Shown one piece after another: positions 43,980-53,832 of a stretch of 64,000 nt of DNA. A model generated the notes under the pieces. It was not told the DNA's origin. It was given only the letters and a program-made list of their open reading frames with translations, and made no database searches. Each line of letters opens with the position of its first letter. Positions within the stretch are counted from its first letter, which is position 1. A program made the translations under genes and the position numbers. Source of the DNA: Urophycis tenuis (taxonomy: Eukaryota > Chordata > Actinopteri > Gadiformes > Phycidae); NCBI GenBank assembly GCA_036785325.1, contig JAXIVH010000169.1, positions 124,001-188,000 of the forward strand, given 5' to 3'.

Positions 43980-45290
43980 ACACAACGCAGTAGTCGGCGA
44001 TATGCAGACCGCGCCGGTACACTATAAGAATGTACTCATTAATGTGCCATGACAGTAAAGGATTATGTGATCCCGAAGAATAACAAGGGTGTTCTGCAGA
44101 CATATACTGTAGCATGCTGACTAAGACTCGTACACGAACGATTAAAACAGATGGGCACCCAAGGCCATGTGCAATGGGACCGCTTCCATATCTCTAAAGC
44201 CCATTTCTCTGTAGGCATAAAGACCCAGAACAGACACTATAGGCAGAACACTCTAGGCAGAGCATCATACGAAGCTGGGTGTATCTCTACGTTTATTTTA
44301 GTACACATTCCCTCCTTTGCTCCGCAGTTTATTGAACAGATAAATCATAAAATAAAGTGAGTTAAAAGTAGTCGGATTAGAGAGTCATTCTTAAAGAACA
44401 CGTCAATGTGATAGAAGTCGATCTTTTTACGGTGCGTAAGTTACATTAATTTGCATATGTAAGAAATTAAGACATTATTAAGAAATTAATTTGCATATGT
44501 AAATGACGGCGTGGACAGGGAGGAATTTGCCACCTCTGCACGTGCGCTCAATTCCACGTTGGGATATACTAAAGAATCGTGCTTGGATCCATGACTGGAC
44601 TCACACTTTGATCCATCTGAATTTATTTGTGCGTACGACAGTTTCAGGGTTCTGGCGTACGCCAGGTTCAGTAGGAAATCCGTGCAAGTCTTTGTACATG
44701 AGGCCCCAGGAAGTTTTTCCAGGAAGTTTTTCCAGGATGTCGGCGGTGGTGGCACCAGGGAAGCAGTGAGTGACCGAGTTCGCAGAGCGGATGTGCCGGA
44801 CGGTGGGGTCCCCGAGGGGGAAGAGAGGAGTGGGTAGTCTACATGGTTCACTGCAGTGAGAGAGGCGACAGAAGCAGCAGCAGCAGAAGAAGCAGCGGTG
44901 GAGGAGGAGGTGGCGGAGCATGGGAGATCCACAGCGGCTGCCAGAGCTCCAGATGTGGGGCTGAAGGCCTTCTAGGTAAGTCCTCCCATACAGCAAACGA
45001 GCGTTGAATACGAGTTGATTATTGGTTAGAATGTTCGTTTTCCGTCGTATGACTGAAATTCACCGTTGATTCAACGGCTGTGATTGTCATTCTCCCGACG
45101 GTCGGAGAATGTCGAAAACATTACGTTGATTCAACGGTGATTCGCTTGCTAATTTTCAACCTCATTTATGGCACGTCGAAATGGTGTTGAATTGAAGTTG
45201 TAACCTAAACGCATCTGGGGTAGCAATTTTCCTGATAGCAGTCCAATTGTCATTTTTTTAAATGAGATCAATTAATGCTTATCATTGTAT
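43980..45290. other. Unassigned stretch with palindromic motif cluster
   Basis: No recognised gene. A 149-codon minus-strand open frame (44932-44486) is rich in serine and alanine and encoded by GCAGCAGCAG/GGAGGAGGAG repeats, so I do not call it. At 45060-45150 the palindrome CCGTTGATTCAACGG and a near-copy ACGTTGATTCAACGG recur, typical of fish repeat ends. Confidence 0.35.
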
Positions 45291-45633
45291 ATCATCTGCA
45301 GGTATGGCCATTAAATGTCCCTGCTGCAACTATTTCTGGCAGGAAAACTGGTCTATATACTGTATACTATATAACTGGTCTATTTTCCATCAGGCTATCA
45401 GACTGCTTAATACAGCCATACCCACCACACTTGAGCTCAGGAGATAATCATACTGTATGATTGTTGATGCTGCAATTATTTATAAATATCTAATATATTT
45501 GCACAGTCTGTGGAATGTCCAGAAAAACATTTCACAACAAGTTCAACAAGCCCTATAACTATGTATGTGACAAATAAAAGTGCTTGAACTATTCTTTTAG
45601 CAAGCTCACATATTACAAATGCAATAAAGATGT
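45291..45633 (+). repeat. LINE 3' end fragment
   Basis: Translation in two frames gives FHQAIRLLNTAIP and similar, resembling the C-terminus of LINE ORF2 (F-x-Q-A-I-R-L-L-N). It is followed by untranslated sequence with GACAAATAAAAGTGCTTGAA. Degraded. Confidence 0.45.
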
Positions 45634-46187
45634 TGTTACGTTGGTGGGTTGGTCCCTTTTCTTTTCCCCCCCTCTGCTCCCACCCCTTCCTGTAGGTTAT
45701 CCTGCAGGCCCAGTGATGACAACAGCTGAGGGCAATTACAATCAAAAGGGGCGGGTGGATAAAGCCTGTGCTCTCCCATACCACAGGGCTCTATGCCACG
45801 GTTGATACTGGCCGTATCGTGCCTAGGCTTGCATGCCATTGTTGGTAGGCTTTCATGCCATTGTTGGTAGGCTCTAGTCTAGGCTCTCTTAGTTATCTTC
45901 TTTGGTTGTCATTCCGCTCCTCCCAGGCAAGTTACTTTTCTCTGGTGATAGTTGTCATTTGCTTGTGTTGGATTAGTTTGTCTTACTGTTGTTCCTGTTT
46001 GGTCTCCCCTTCCCTTATCCCTTTTGTCAATAAATATTATTATTTACTTTAGAAAACATTGCTTTGCCTCCTTTCCCCTACCGGGACCTGTGTTTCGGCA
46101 CCCGCTGTACGGGCTGAGGTCACGCCAGCCCTGTTCAGTGCAAGCTGTGTACATTTATCGTTTAGCTTAACTCTTTTCGATGTGACA
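45634..46187 (+). mobile_element. Solo LTR (554 bp)
   Basis: It starts TGTTACGTTGGTGGG and ends TCGATGTGACA, with TG...CA ends. It is flanked by the 5-bp TSD GATGT (45629-45633 and 46188-46192). A polyadenylation signal (AATAAATATT, about 46028) lies in the 3' half. No primer site or internal sequence follows, so this is a solo LTR left by recombination, probably Gypsy-type by its TGTTACG start. Confidence 0.8.
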
Positions 46188-46328
46188 GATGTCCAATAAT
46201 AATAATAATGGCTTGGACTTGTCCTTGTCCTTGGACCTGGATGTTGAGAGGACGCTGGCGTGTATGCAGCCGCTTCTCATCCCCGATCTAACCGATTTTT
46301 CTTGTGGTTCTTGCGCTCTACAACCGTA

Positions 46329-46928
46329 CTACAACCAGTGGACATCAGTGTGTGGGCTTGGTGCATGGCTTCTTAGACTTTTCTTCTTAGACTTAGATTT
46401 TCCAGCCAAAGGTTTATCCTCCCAACCCTTGTGGGATTTGGCAAATTCCTTTGCGACCTGATGATTGAGGGACTTTGCAAGGACTGGAAGTCTGCTTGAA
46501 CCCGATCTGAAACTTTTCCCAGTGCTTTCTGGGTTCTTGTTCTCAACATCTTTCTTGAGGAACTGAGGCACAGATACATTTTTAGAAGGCCTGGGGTCTC
46601 CAGGGATCCTATTTTCTCCATTCTTCAACCTCATGTAGTCACTGTTGATTTTGTTTTGACCTTGCTGACCAAGCACTGTTATTGGGTCCATTACAACGGA
46701 GGGGCAAGAAAGTATGCGTTTGCAGATCGAAGAGGTGTGCGCCGTGCTTTCGTTTGTCCAATGAGCCCCCAATTGAAATAAGTCCCAAGCAATGGCTTCT
46801 TCGTTTGAGTCTTTTAGGTGATTTAAAGGTCTCGTTCTCTTCTTCAGCACCATTTCAACTTCCTGGCCTTTTTTTAACGGAATAATTTGTAATAATCTTC
46901 TTGTGTAAAACTGGACACTTCTTGGCAC
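46329..46928 (-). CDS. Unidentified 199-residue lysine-rich protein or exon
   Basis: A minus-strand frame of 199 codons starts MPRSVQFYTRR. It has a KEN-like acidic/basic stretch (KKDVENKNPES), SSRLPVLAKSLNHQVAKEF and a basic C-terminus with GWEDKPLAGKSKSKKKSLR. I do not recognise the family with confidence; the LPVLAKSL...W-E-x-KPLAGK pattern looks protein-coding rather than random. It abuts the start of the CACTA-like gene on the other strand, so it may be a divergent accessory gene of that element or a host gene fragment. Confidence 0.35.
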   Translation of the reverse strand: MPRSVQFYTRRLLQIIPLKKGQEVEMVLKKRTRPLNHLKDSNEEAIAWDLFQLGAHWTNESTAHTSSICKRILSCPSVVMDPITVLGQQGQNKINSDYMRLKNGENRIPGDPRPSKNVSVPQFLKKDVENKNPESTGKSFRSGSSRLPVLAKSLNHQVAKEFAKSHKGWEDKPLAGKSKSKKKSLRSHAPSPHTDVHWL

Positions 46929-46959
46929 TCAAAAGAAAACAGCTGTGCATGCGTTAGGT

Positions 46960-48293
46960 CGAGGTGAATATCACCATTTCGGATTGGCTTAGGGAATTTG
47001 ATCAAAATTGAGTTCACTCCATTTGCCTAGCTACCTTCAAATAATTCGACTACAGTTTAACATTGACGGTTTACCCATTTTTAAAAGTTCAAAGGTTCAG
47101 TTTTGGCCAATTCATTCAATGCTTAATTGTGATTACACAAAAACACCATTTATTGTTGGTCTGTTCTGTGGAACTGGAAAACCATCTAATGTGTCTGAAT
47201 TCCTGAAAGAACTTTTCAATGACCTCACCCAGCTGCTGAATAATAGAGTGACCTTCAGAGGTAAACCTCGAAAGGTGATGGTGTGCTCATTTATATGTGA
47301 TGCTCCAGCACGTGCTTTTGTAAAACATTAAGTCTCTCAATGGCTACTCTGGGTGTGACAAATGCAATCAAGTTGGCGTGTGGCAAAACAAGATGACCTA
47401 TCCTGAGATGAATGCCAGGCTTAGGTCAGACGAAGACTTTTCATTAATGTCAGACACGGATCACCACCTGAGACCTTGTCCTCTTACTGGCATTGTTCAG
47501 ATGGTAACCCAGTTTCCCCTTGATTACATGCACCGCTGCTGTTTGGGTGTAACAAGAAAGCTGATTCTTTTCTGGATGAAGGGCAAAAACCTGGCCATAA
47601 GACAGCCATCTAATGTCATCTCAGCAATATCAGCTAAACGGATTGCCCTCCGTCCCCATATTCCGTCTGAATTTGCACGAAAACCACGAGAGCTGACAGA
47701 GATGGAAAGATGGAAGGCCACAGAACTAAGGCAGGTTTACAGTGGACCTGTAGTCCTAAAGCGCAGTCGACCAGAAGAGATTTTTGAGAACTTCCTATTG
47801 TTTTCCGTGGGTGTGTTCTTATTACTCAGCCCCAACCTCTCTGCACCCATGATTGACTTTGCCAATAGAGTCTTAACAGCATTTGTTAAAAGCTTTGGAG
47901 ATTTATATGGTCAAGGGGAAATGGTATTTACAATTCATCAGGTGATACATCTAACTGATGTGTACAGACAGTTTGGTCCCCTTGACCGTGTCTCTGCATT
48001 TCCTTATGACATTTTTCTTGGAAAAATAAAAAAAAATAATTGCGAAAGCCTCAACTACCATTACAACAGGTAGTCAAGAGACTGTCAGAGGTGCATCATA
48101 CTGTTACTCGACCTCCAAGTAAGCAGGCCCTTTTGTTTGACATACACCAGGATGGTCCATTGCCGCTGCAATTCGGTAATGCCAAACAGTACAGTAAGGC
48201 TGTAACAACAGATTTTTGCCTGTCAACAAAGACTGGGAACAACTGCATAGCAGTAGGACATGATATTGCACTGGTCCAAAACATTATCCTCTG
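46960..48293 (+). pseudogene. CACTA/EnSpm-like transposase (Transposase_21-type), frameshifted
   Basis: A short GEYHHFG motif (46962) precedes frame 1 (47008-47331). That frame reads LQFNIDGLPIFKSSKVQFWP, containing the first catalytic Asp (NIDGLP), and CSFICDAPARAF (second Asp). After a shift at about 47331 come GYSGCDKCNQVGVW (zinc-binding CxxC) and, from 47378, FPLDYMHRCCLGVTRKLI, RWKATELRQVYSGPVVL and QVIHLTDVYRQFGPL. It ends near 48073 in FPYDIFLGKIKK, and a further frame (48040-48293) continues. This matches the repeated fish family related to plant En/Spm transposases (family recollection). It is truncated on the right by the hAT beginning at 48400 and broken by at least two frameshifts. 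Confidence 0.75.
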
Positions 48294-48399
48294 ATTCAGT
48301 GTTTATCATCTACAGACGATTTAGGTACAAAGAATCCCATTTCACATATCCCTGCCCCTCCTCTCAAATAGGCTGTTTTCAGGTCCATACCCTAGTACA

Positions 48400-48785
48400 G
48401 TGATTCCCAACCTGTGGGCCGCGGCCCCCTGGTGGGCCGCGAAGGTATTGCAAGTGGGCCGCCAAATCATTTCCAAAAAAGTTTTTTTGTGTGGTGCTGC
48501 TGAATTATTTTCATCCTCGGTGGGGACAAAATTTACCCCCCCTTCCCCCAAAGTATTATCACCATTACATCGTATTAACAGCCAAAATACAAAGGGTCCG
48601 GGACTCCGTGTGCATTCTGGTTGTGCTTTGGTTTTGATCCAGCCTCTGACTGGATCTGACGAGTCAGAGGCGTTGCGCTGCAGACAGCAGTTTTATTTTG
48701 AAAACCAACCGGAGTTTTCACCGTTGTCTCCGCACTCCCAGTGTCCACAGCCGAGAGTGAAAGCGGTTTCACTGCCACGAAGCAC
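48400..48785 (+). mobile_element. hAT fragment (CAGTGATTCCCAACC terminus), host of the MITE
   Basis: The terminus CAGTGATTCCCAACCTGTGG with GGGCCGCGG repeats belongs to a widespread fish hAT family. About 390 bp of it remain before the 48794 MITE, and the sequence continues after it (AGAAGGCAGAAACAGAATGA, 49292 on). The right terminus is not seen. It truncates the CACTA-like gene. Confidence 0.65.
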
Positions 48786-48793
48786 ATTCTGAC

Positions 48794-49284
48794 CAGAGCT
48801 AGTGAGCGGAGCTGAGCGGTGCGAATATTCCGCTCCTCTCTCAGACGGCTGTTCTCTCGGCCGCTCCACGCTCTAAATCGCGTCCGGCCGCTCCGCTCAT
48901 TTTCGCTCCCCGCTTCACTTAAAAATCATGCCGCTCCACTGAAATCGCTCCACGCTCGCTCCAATTTAAATGAGGGAGAAATAATCTACTGCGAATTGCC
49001 ACCTTAAACAGAAAACGTACATACTGAAGAACTAAGAGCAACGGCAATATATTTCAGTTATAGAACATTTATTTTAAAAGATAGACAAGTTAGACACGAG
49101 ATAGACACGTTTGGATTTGGACATGCCTCAGACTCGTGGTGTGAGCGGTATCGGAGCGACACTGGAGCGGTACAGAGCGGCCGCTCTGGCGTCTAAATAA
49201 AAAACCTCTCCATGCTCCAGCAACATTCCATCCGCTCCGCTTTGCTCCTCGCTCGCTCGCGCTCCGCTCCGCTCACTAGCTCTG
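48794..49284. mobile_element. 491-bp hAT MITE (CAGAGCTAGTGAGCGGAGC)
   Basis: Its two ends are 19-bp inverted repeats, CAGAGCTAGTGAGCGGAGC. The flanks are a perfect 8-bp TSD ATTCTGAC (48786-48793 and 49285-49292). The interior is full of GCTCCGCTC-type repeats on both arms, giving strong secondary structure. No coding capacity. A truncated relative lies at 2497-2640. Confidence 0.92.
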
Positions 49285-49292
49285 ATTCTGAC

Positions 49293-49944
49293 AGAAGGCA
49301 GAAACAGAATGAATGTGTGGCGATTGCTCTAAGACTGCAAGGGAAGCTCAGCTTCCCCCAAAAAATGTTTAAAAAAAATATGCACTAGAACGCGATCACC
49401 TTTAGTTCAGAATCAGCTTCTTATCACAGGTCACAGACACGACTTTCTTCTCATCCATTCCCGCAGTTCCTCAGTTCATAACAGTGCAGAAGCTCAGCGT
49501 CCATGGGAAGCATGGAGTGGGCTATTCCACTGCAGCCAAACTAGACGCTCATTGGATAAATATAATATAATAAAATAGGCCTAAAATATAAGAATAATGA
49601 ATTAATTAATTATGAATAATCACTCAGACACCTAATGACGTCTGAGTGAAGGACGTGTGGGTTTTCTTGCGGACTGCGGTCACGCTATCTGCGGTTCAAA
49701 ACTCGAGTGCCCGTCTACATCGTTTGTACGGTAAAGCGTGTGAGCGGCTGCATGGTGCATTCAAGTCCTCGTACATCTCTATTGTTGAAATGCATCTGTC
49801 ATTGCTTTGTTTTTGTTGTTTTACTACATGACACAAACAAAAAAAATATTGAAGCACCACCAATAGCCCATCCAGATTAAATTCTGCATAAACAGACTCT
49901 AAAAAATCATAAACAACGCATATCAAATCAACTACAAATGTTAT
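49293..49944. other. Repeat-like gene-free stretch
   Basis: Includes GGGAAGCTCAGCTTCCCC, a palindrome (about 49342-49360) marking the edge of another repeat, then AT-rich DNA. No gene. Confidence 0.4.
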
Positions 49945-50625
49945 GGCCATGCAAGCAGTTTTTAAAAATTAATTAAAAATAATTATCGAATTGTTTTCAG
50001 AAGACTGCATTCTTGTTCTACATATCCTCAGGTACCTCTGTATGAAATTTGAAGTTATTTGACTCTGCCATTTTATAATAATCCCATGCTAAAGTCATAC
50101 CCAATACACATTGTATGGCGACACAAGCAGTATTTAAAAATTAATTAAAATTAATAATCAAAAAAATTTCAGAACACTCCACTGCAGTTTTATTCTACAT
50201 GTCCTCAGGTACCTATGTATACAGTTTGAAGTTATTTGACTGTGCCATTTTCTAGTAATCCCATGCTAAACTCATACCCAGTACACATTGTATGGCCAGC
50301 AGTTTAGAAAAATTAATTAAAAATAATAATGATCAAAATGTTTTCAAAACATTCCACGACATTCTTATTCTACATCTCATCAGGTATCTATGTATGTATT
50401 TTGAAGTTATTTGACTGTGCCATTTTCTAATAATCCCAAGCTAAAGTCATACCCAATACACATTGTATGGCTATGCAAGCAGTTTTTAAAAATGAATTAA
50501 AAATAATAATCAAGATGTTTTCAGAACACTACACTGCATTCTTGTTCTACATCTCCTCAGGTAATTCTATGGATATTTTGAAGTCCTTTGACTGTACCAT
50601 TCCATAAAAATAAATAAAGTTTGGG
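49945..50625 (+). repeat. Tandem repeat, about four copies of ~172 bp
   Basis: Each unit contains GTTTTCAGAACACTNCACTG, TTCTACATNTCCTCAGGTA, TTTGAAGTTATTTGACTGTG and CCCAATACACATTGTATGG. Starts of the TTCTACAT motif are spaced by about 170-177 bp (near 50017, 50190, 50366, 50546). Units differ by point changes and small indels, so it is an old, diverged satellite-like array. Confidence 0.85.
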
Positions 50626-50981
50626 CCATTGTCCTGTGACATCCCCTCATCTCGATCTCTTACTCTCCTTTCCTCTTGTAGAATGGGCTTTCATTGCATC
50701 ATTTTTGGGTTTCAAATTAACCGGTCATCTCTACCTTCTCTGGACCTCTTATCAGTCCATCATCTGCCTGCCTGCCAGGCCTCTTTGAATTTTTGTATAC
50801 CTGCATGTTTTCAGTCAGTTATCTGTTATTCAGTATGTGTCTCTCACGTTTGTCTGCCCTTTGTTGTTGTTGATGTAGTTGCAGTAAGCAAGTAGTACTC
50901 AGTAGCGCTGCAGATATATCATCAAAACTTTAATGAACTGAACTGAACACCCCCCCCCCCCTGTACACACACACTGAATTC
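50626..50981. other. Gene-free stretch with a C-run
   Basis: Pyrimidine-rich DNA, no gene recognised. A run of about 14 C residues (50948-50961) and a CACACACAC stretch precede the protease gene's 3' end. Confidence 0.4.
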
Positions 50982-51785
50982 TCAATTTGTGCAGCTTGCA
51001 CAGTTCCACTCCTCTGCAGTGGTGTCGAGAGCTTTTTGTGGAACAGACACACAATTGGGGTGGTACCATGCACTGCAGTTCCCACACTGCACCATCACCT
51101 CTTTATTGTGCGAGGTCCTGCAGATGCAGTGCACTTCAACCTCAACTGAGGCCCTTTCAGGCTTTGCCTCTGTGCTTTCATGAGTGAAGACTGGAGCTAT
51201 TTTGTCTAGCAGTGCTCTGTACAGTACTTTTCTGAATGTTTTTTCATTAAACTGGCACTCCTCTGGCCTGACTCCCTCGCACAAGACTGACGCAAAAGCG
51301 AGTGCAAAAAGTCCACAGCTGCTCATTGACTGCTGCATCTGCACGGCAGGCCTTGTGATCCGGAAGTGAGGTCCTTTTGGGCAAAGCAACCAGGACAGTT
51401 TTTGCTCTGTGCTCTTGTTGATTTGTGTGTTCAGACTGTCGTAAACACACAACTCATTGGGTCCACAGAAGATGTTACTTGTGGTGATCCAATGGTTGTC
51501 GTTGATGTTGAGCACTTGAATGAATGGCTTCTGCAACAACACCCCCCCACTGAAGACAGTGATAAATCAGGCATGATTGAAAGCCATCAACATCAGGGAA
51601 CTTTTTGGACAGATGAAAACAGGCAGCATCTATTTCATCACTGCTGAGCCAGGTGTTGTTGTTCAGGATGCTCAGCATTTGGTCTTGTGGAATGAATCCT
51701 GGTTTATTTATTTTGGTGACTTGGATGACTTCGTCTGGATTGTGTTTTGTCCAAAGTGGTCCATGGGTCCTTTCCTTTTTTGTTG
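50982..51785 (-). pseudogene. C48 (Ulp1/SENP-type) protease with C-terminal PHD finger
   Basis: The minus strand starts near 51785 (TKHNPDEVIQVTKINKPG), continues with MLSILNNNTWLSSDEIDAA, and has one frameshift near 51540, where the sequence has a seven-to-eight-base C run. The second frame (51542-50982) carries INDNHWITTSN (catalytic His), LCVYDSLNT (Asp), VQMQQS (Gln) and SSCGLFALAFASVL (Cys), the full C48 catalytic set. A PHD-type zinc finger follows: VHCICRTSHNKEVMVQCGNC, WYHPNCVSVP and WNCASC. Ulp1-type proteases are carried by several transposon groups (Zisupton/KDZ, some MULE and CACTA elements), where their role is unknown. It converges with the CACTA-like gene 3 kb away, but common origin is only inferred. 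Confidence 0.75.
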
Positions 51786-51814
51786 TATGTATTGTCTTCC
51801 TTTTCTATTTGATT

Positions 51815-52533
51815 TTCTAAGAGTCTGGGTGTCGTCCTCGACAGCACCCTATCATTCCATACCCATATCAACAACACCATCCGGTCCGCCTACTTTCACC
51901 TCCGAAATATCAACCGCCTCCGCCCGTCACTCACTCCCAACGGCGCTACTATTCTGGTCCACTCTCTAGTCACCTAACGCCTGGATTACTGTAACTCCCT
52001 TCTGTTTGGTCTTCCCCACAAACTCTTCCATAAACTCCAACTGGTCCAAAACGCTGCTGCCCGTATCATCACCAAAACCCCTGCCATCTGTCACATCTCC
52101 CCCGTCCTACACCAACTTCACTGGCTCCCTATCAAACACTGCATTGAGTACAAGATCCTCCTCAATACATTCAATGCCATTCACAACCTTGCCCCCCCAT
52201 ATCTGTCTGATCTCATCCAAATCCATACTCCCACCCGGTCACTCAGATCCGCCTCCTCCATACACCTACAGGTTCCCCCAGCCCGTCTGTCCACCATAGG
52301 GGCACGAGCCTTCAGCCGCTCCGCCCCACGCCTCTGGAATAGCCTTCCCCCGGACATTCGAAATATGGACTCACCTCTCACCTTCAAATCCCACCTCAAA
52401 ACGCATCTTTTCAGGCAGGCCTACTCACACATGGACTTAATATCTGCTGCAAGCTCTGTGCCTTTTTAAATCTGTTTTAATCTGTGTTCTTTGATTGTTT
52501 TTCGCTTTTATCCTTGTTAGGTGACCTTGAGTG
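51815..52533 (+). pseudogene. CR1/L2-type LINE ORF2 C-terminus (continues at 62987)
   Basis: The frame reads LGVVLDSTLSFHTHIN, YCNSLLFGLPHKLFHKLQ, NAAARIITKTPAICH, LHWLPIKHCIEYKILLNTF and RSAPRLWNSLPPDIRN. This is the conserved LINE C-terminus, with a stop codon in place of a Ser codon near 51975. The 3' tail is interrupted at 52533 by a hAT and resumes at 62987 (TCCTGAAAGGCGCCTTATAA with an ATT tail to about 63030). It is a 5'-truncated LINE. Confidence 0.85.
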
Positions 52534-52620
52534 CAGGGCCGTAACCAGGATTTTTCAAATACCGAGGTCAAATACTGCGATAAATCTTATTTGACAAAAA
52601 AAACATCCTAATATGGTGAC

Positions 52621-53750
52621 TGTCAAGTTGTGCCTAGTGTTCTGTGCAAATTTCCTCAACTTGAAAACGGAAGGGCATCTATGGAGATTTAAAGGTGCTG
52701 GATTCCACTCAATGACTCCACAACACAACAGTGCTTTAGTTTCCTCCTTATTTTTTTTTTCTTTATTTTCTTTGAATTCAGAGGCAGACATATGTTGTCA
52801 CTATAGCAGCCATTCAGCTCATTAAGTCATTTTCACCAGGTGAAAAACCTTTAGAGTACAGAAAAAATGGGGACCAAAAAATACATAAGATAAGAATACA
52901 TACAACAGTAGACATTTATACAGGCAAATAATCCTCAAGTGCAAATAGAATAGAAAATAGAAAAAATAGAAAAAAAAATAGAAAAAATATCTGAGTAGAA
53001 AATTATCTATACATAGCTCATTTAAATTACATAGAAACCCAACACACATCATGTCTCCATCAGTATCAAAAGACAAGCAGCAATACTCAAGCCCTCCACC
53101 ATTATACACTTCCACATTAAACTAAAAGAAGTAGCAACAGTAGTTTAAATTACACAGGCCCATTACCACCTTGCTACACAACCAACTAACCAGTTTAACA
53201 ATCACTCTTTAAATCGCTAAGCATACAGTATAAACACAATCTGCATTAATTTAAAGCATGGGCAGCGGATGGAACCGCAATGTCATGGACGCCAATATCC
53301 GAAACTAGGTTAAAAGGGATGCACTCGGTACAAACATGACTTTCCGAACGTGGTAGAAGTCTCTTACCGGCCGCCACTCCAACGTTTAGACGTCCTCAAT
53401 TGCACAGAACTTTGGATACATCCACAGGTTGTTCTCCGATGTTTGTTTAGCATCTCCGATGTTTGTTTTAGAGTCGCGCTATAGCGTATGCTATTGTTTC
53501 TACTCCTCACTCCCGATTAGTGCTTAATTATCCACCTGTGTCTCCGGGTACGTCACTCACATGACGTTGCAGCCTGAACGCAACGTAAAGCTGCTTGATT
53601 TGCCACTTCAGCAGATTCCCTTCTATTAACCCGACTAAATGAAAGTCACCACTGTTCCCTTTTTATTTATTTTTATTTTTATTTTTATTTTTATTTTCAT
53701 CACGCAGCTTTCTCCCCAACAACCCCATTCTGATCCAGCTTGACTTCACA
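52621..53750 (-). repeat. Bel/Pao LTR, full length (1130 bp)
   Basis: In minus-strand sense it runs from TGTGAAGTCAAGC (53750) to GGCACAACTTGACA (52621) and serves as the 3' LTR. A TTTTTATTTTTATTTT stretch near 53660-53700 has two or three more units than in the right LTR. Confidence 0.85.
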
Positions 53751-53832
53751 CCTCCCACTCGAGCTTTACGGATCAATACTGGGAAGGTCGCTACTCAACG
53801 TCAAACTGAGACTTAAAATAAGCCATTTAACT

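Noticed and set aside
44486..44932. 149-codon minus-strand frame rich in Ser/Ala
   Set aside because: Driven by GCAGCAGCAG and GGAGGAGGAG low-complexity DNA, with no recognised domain.
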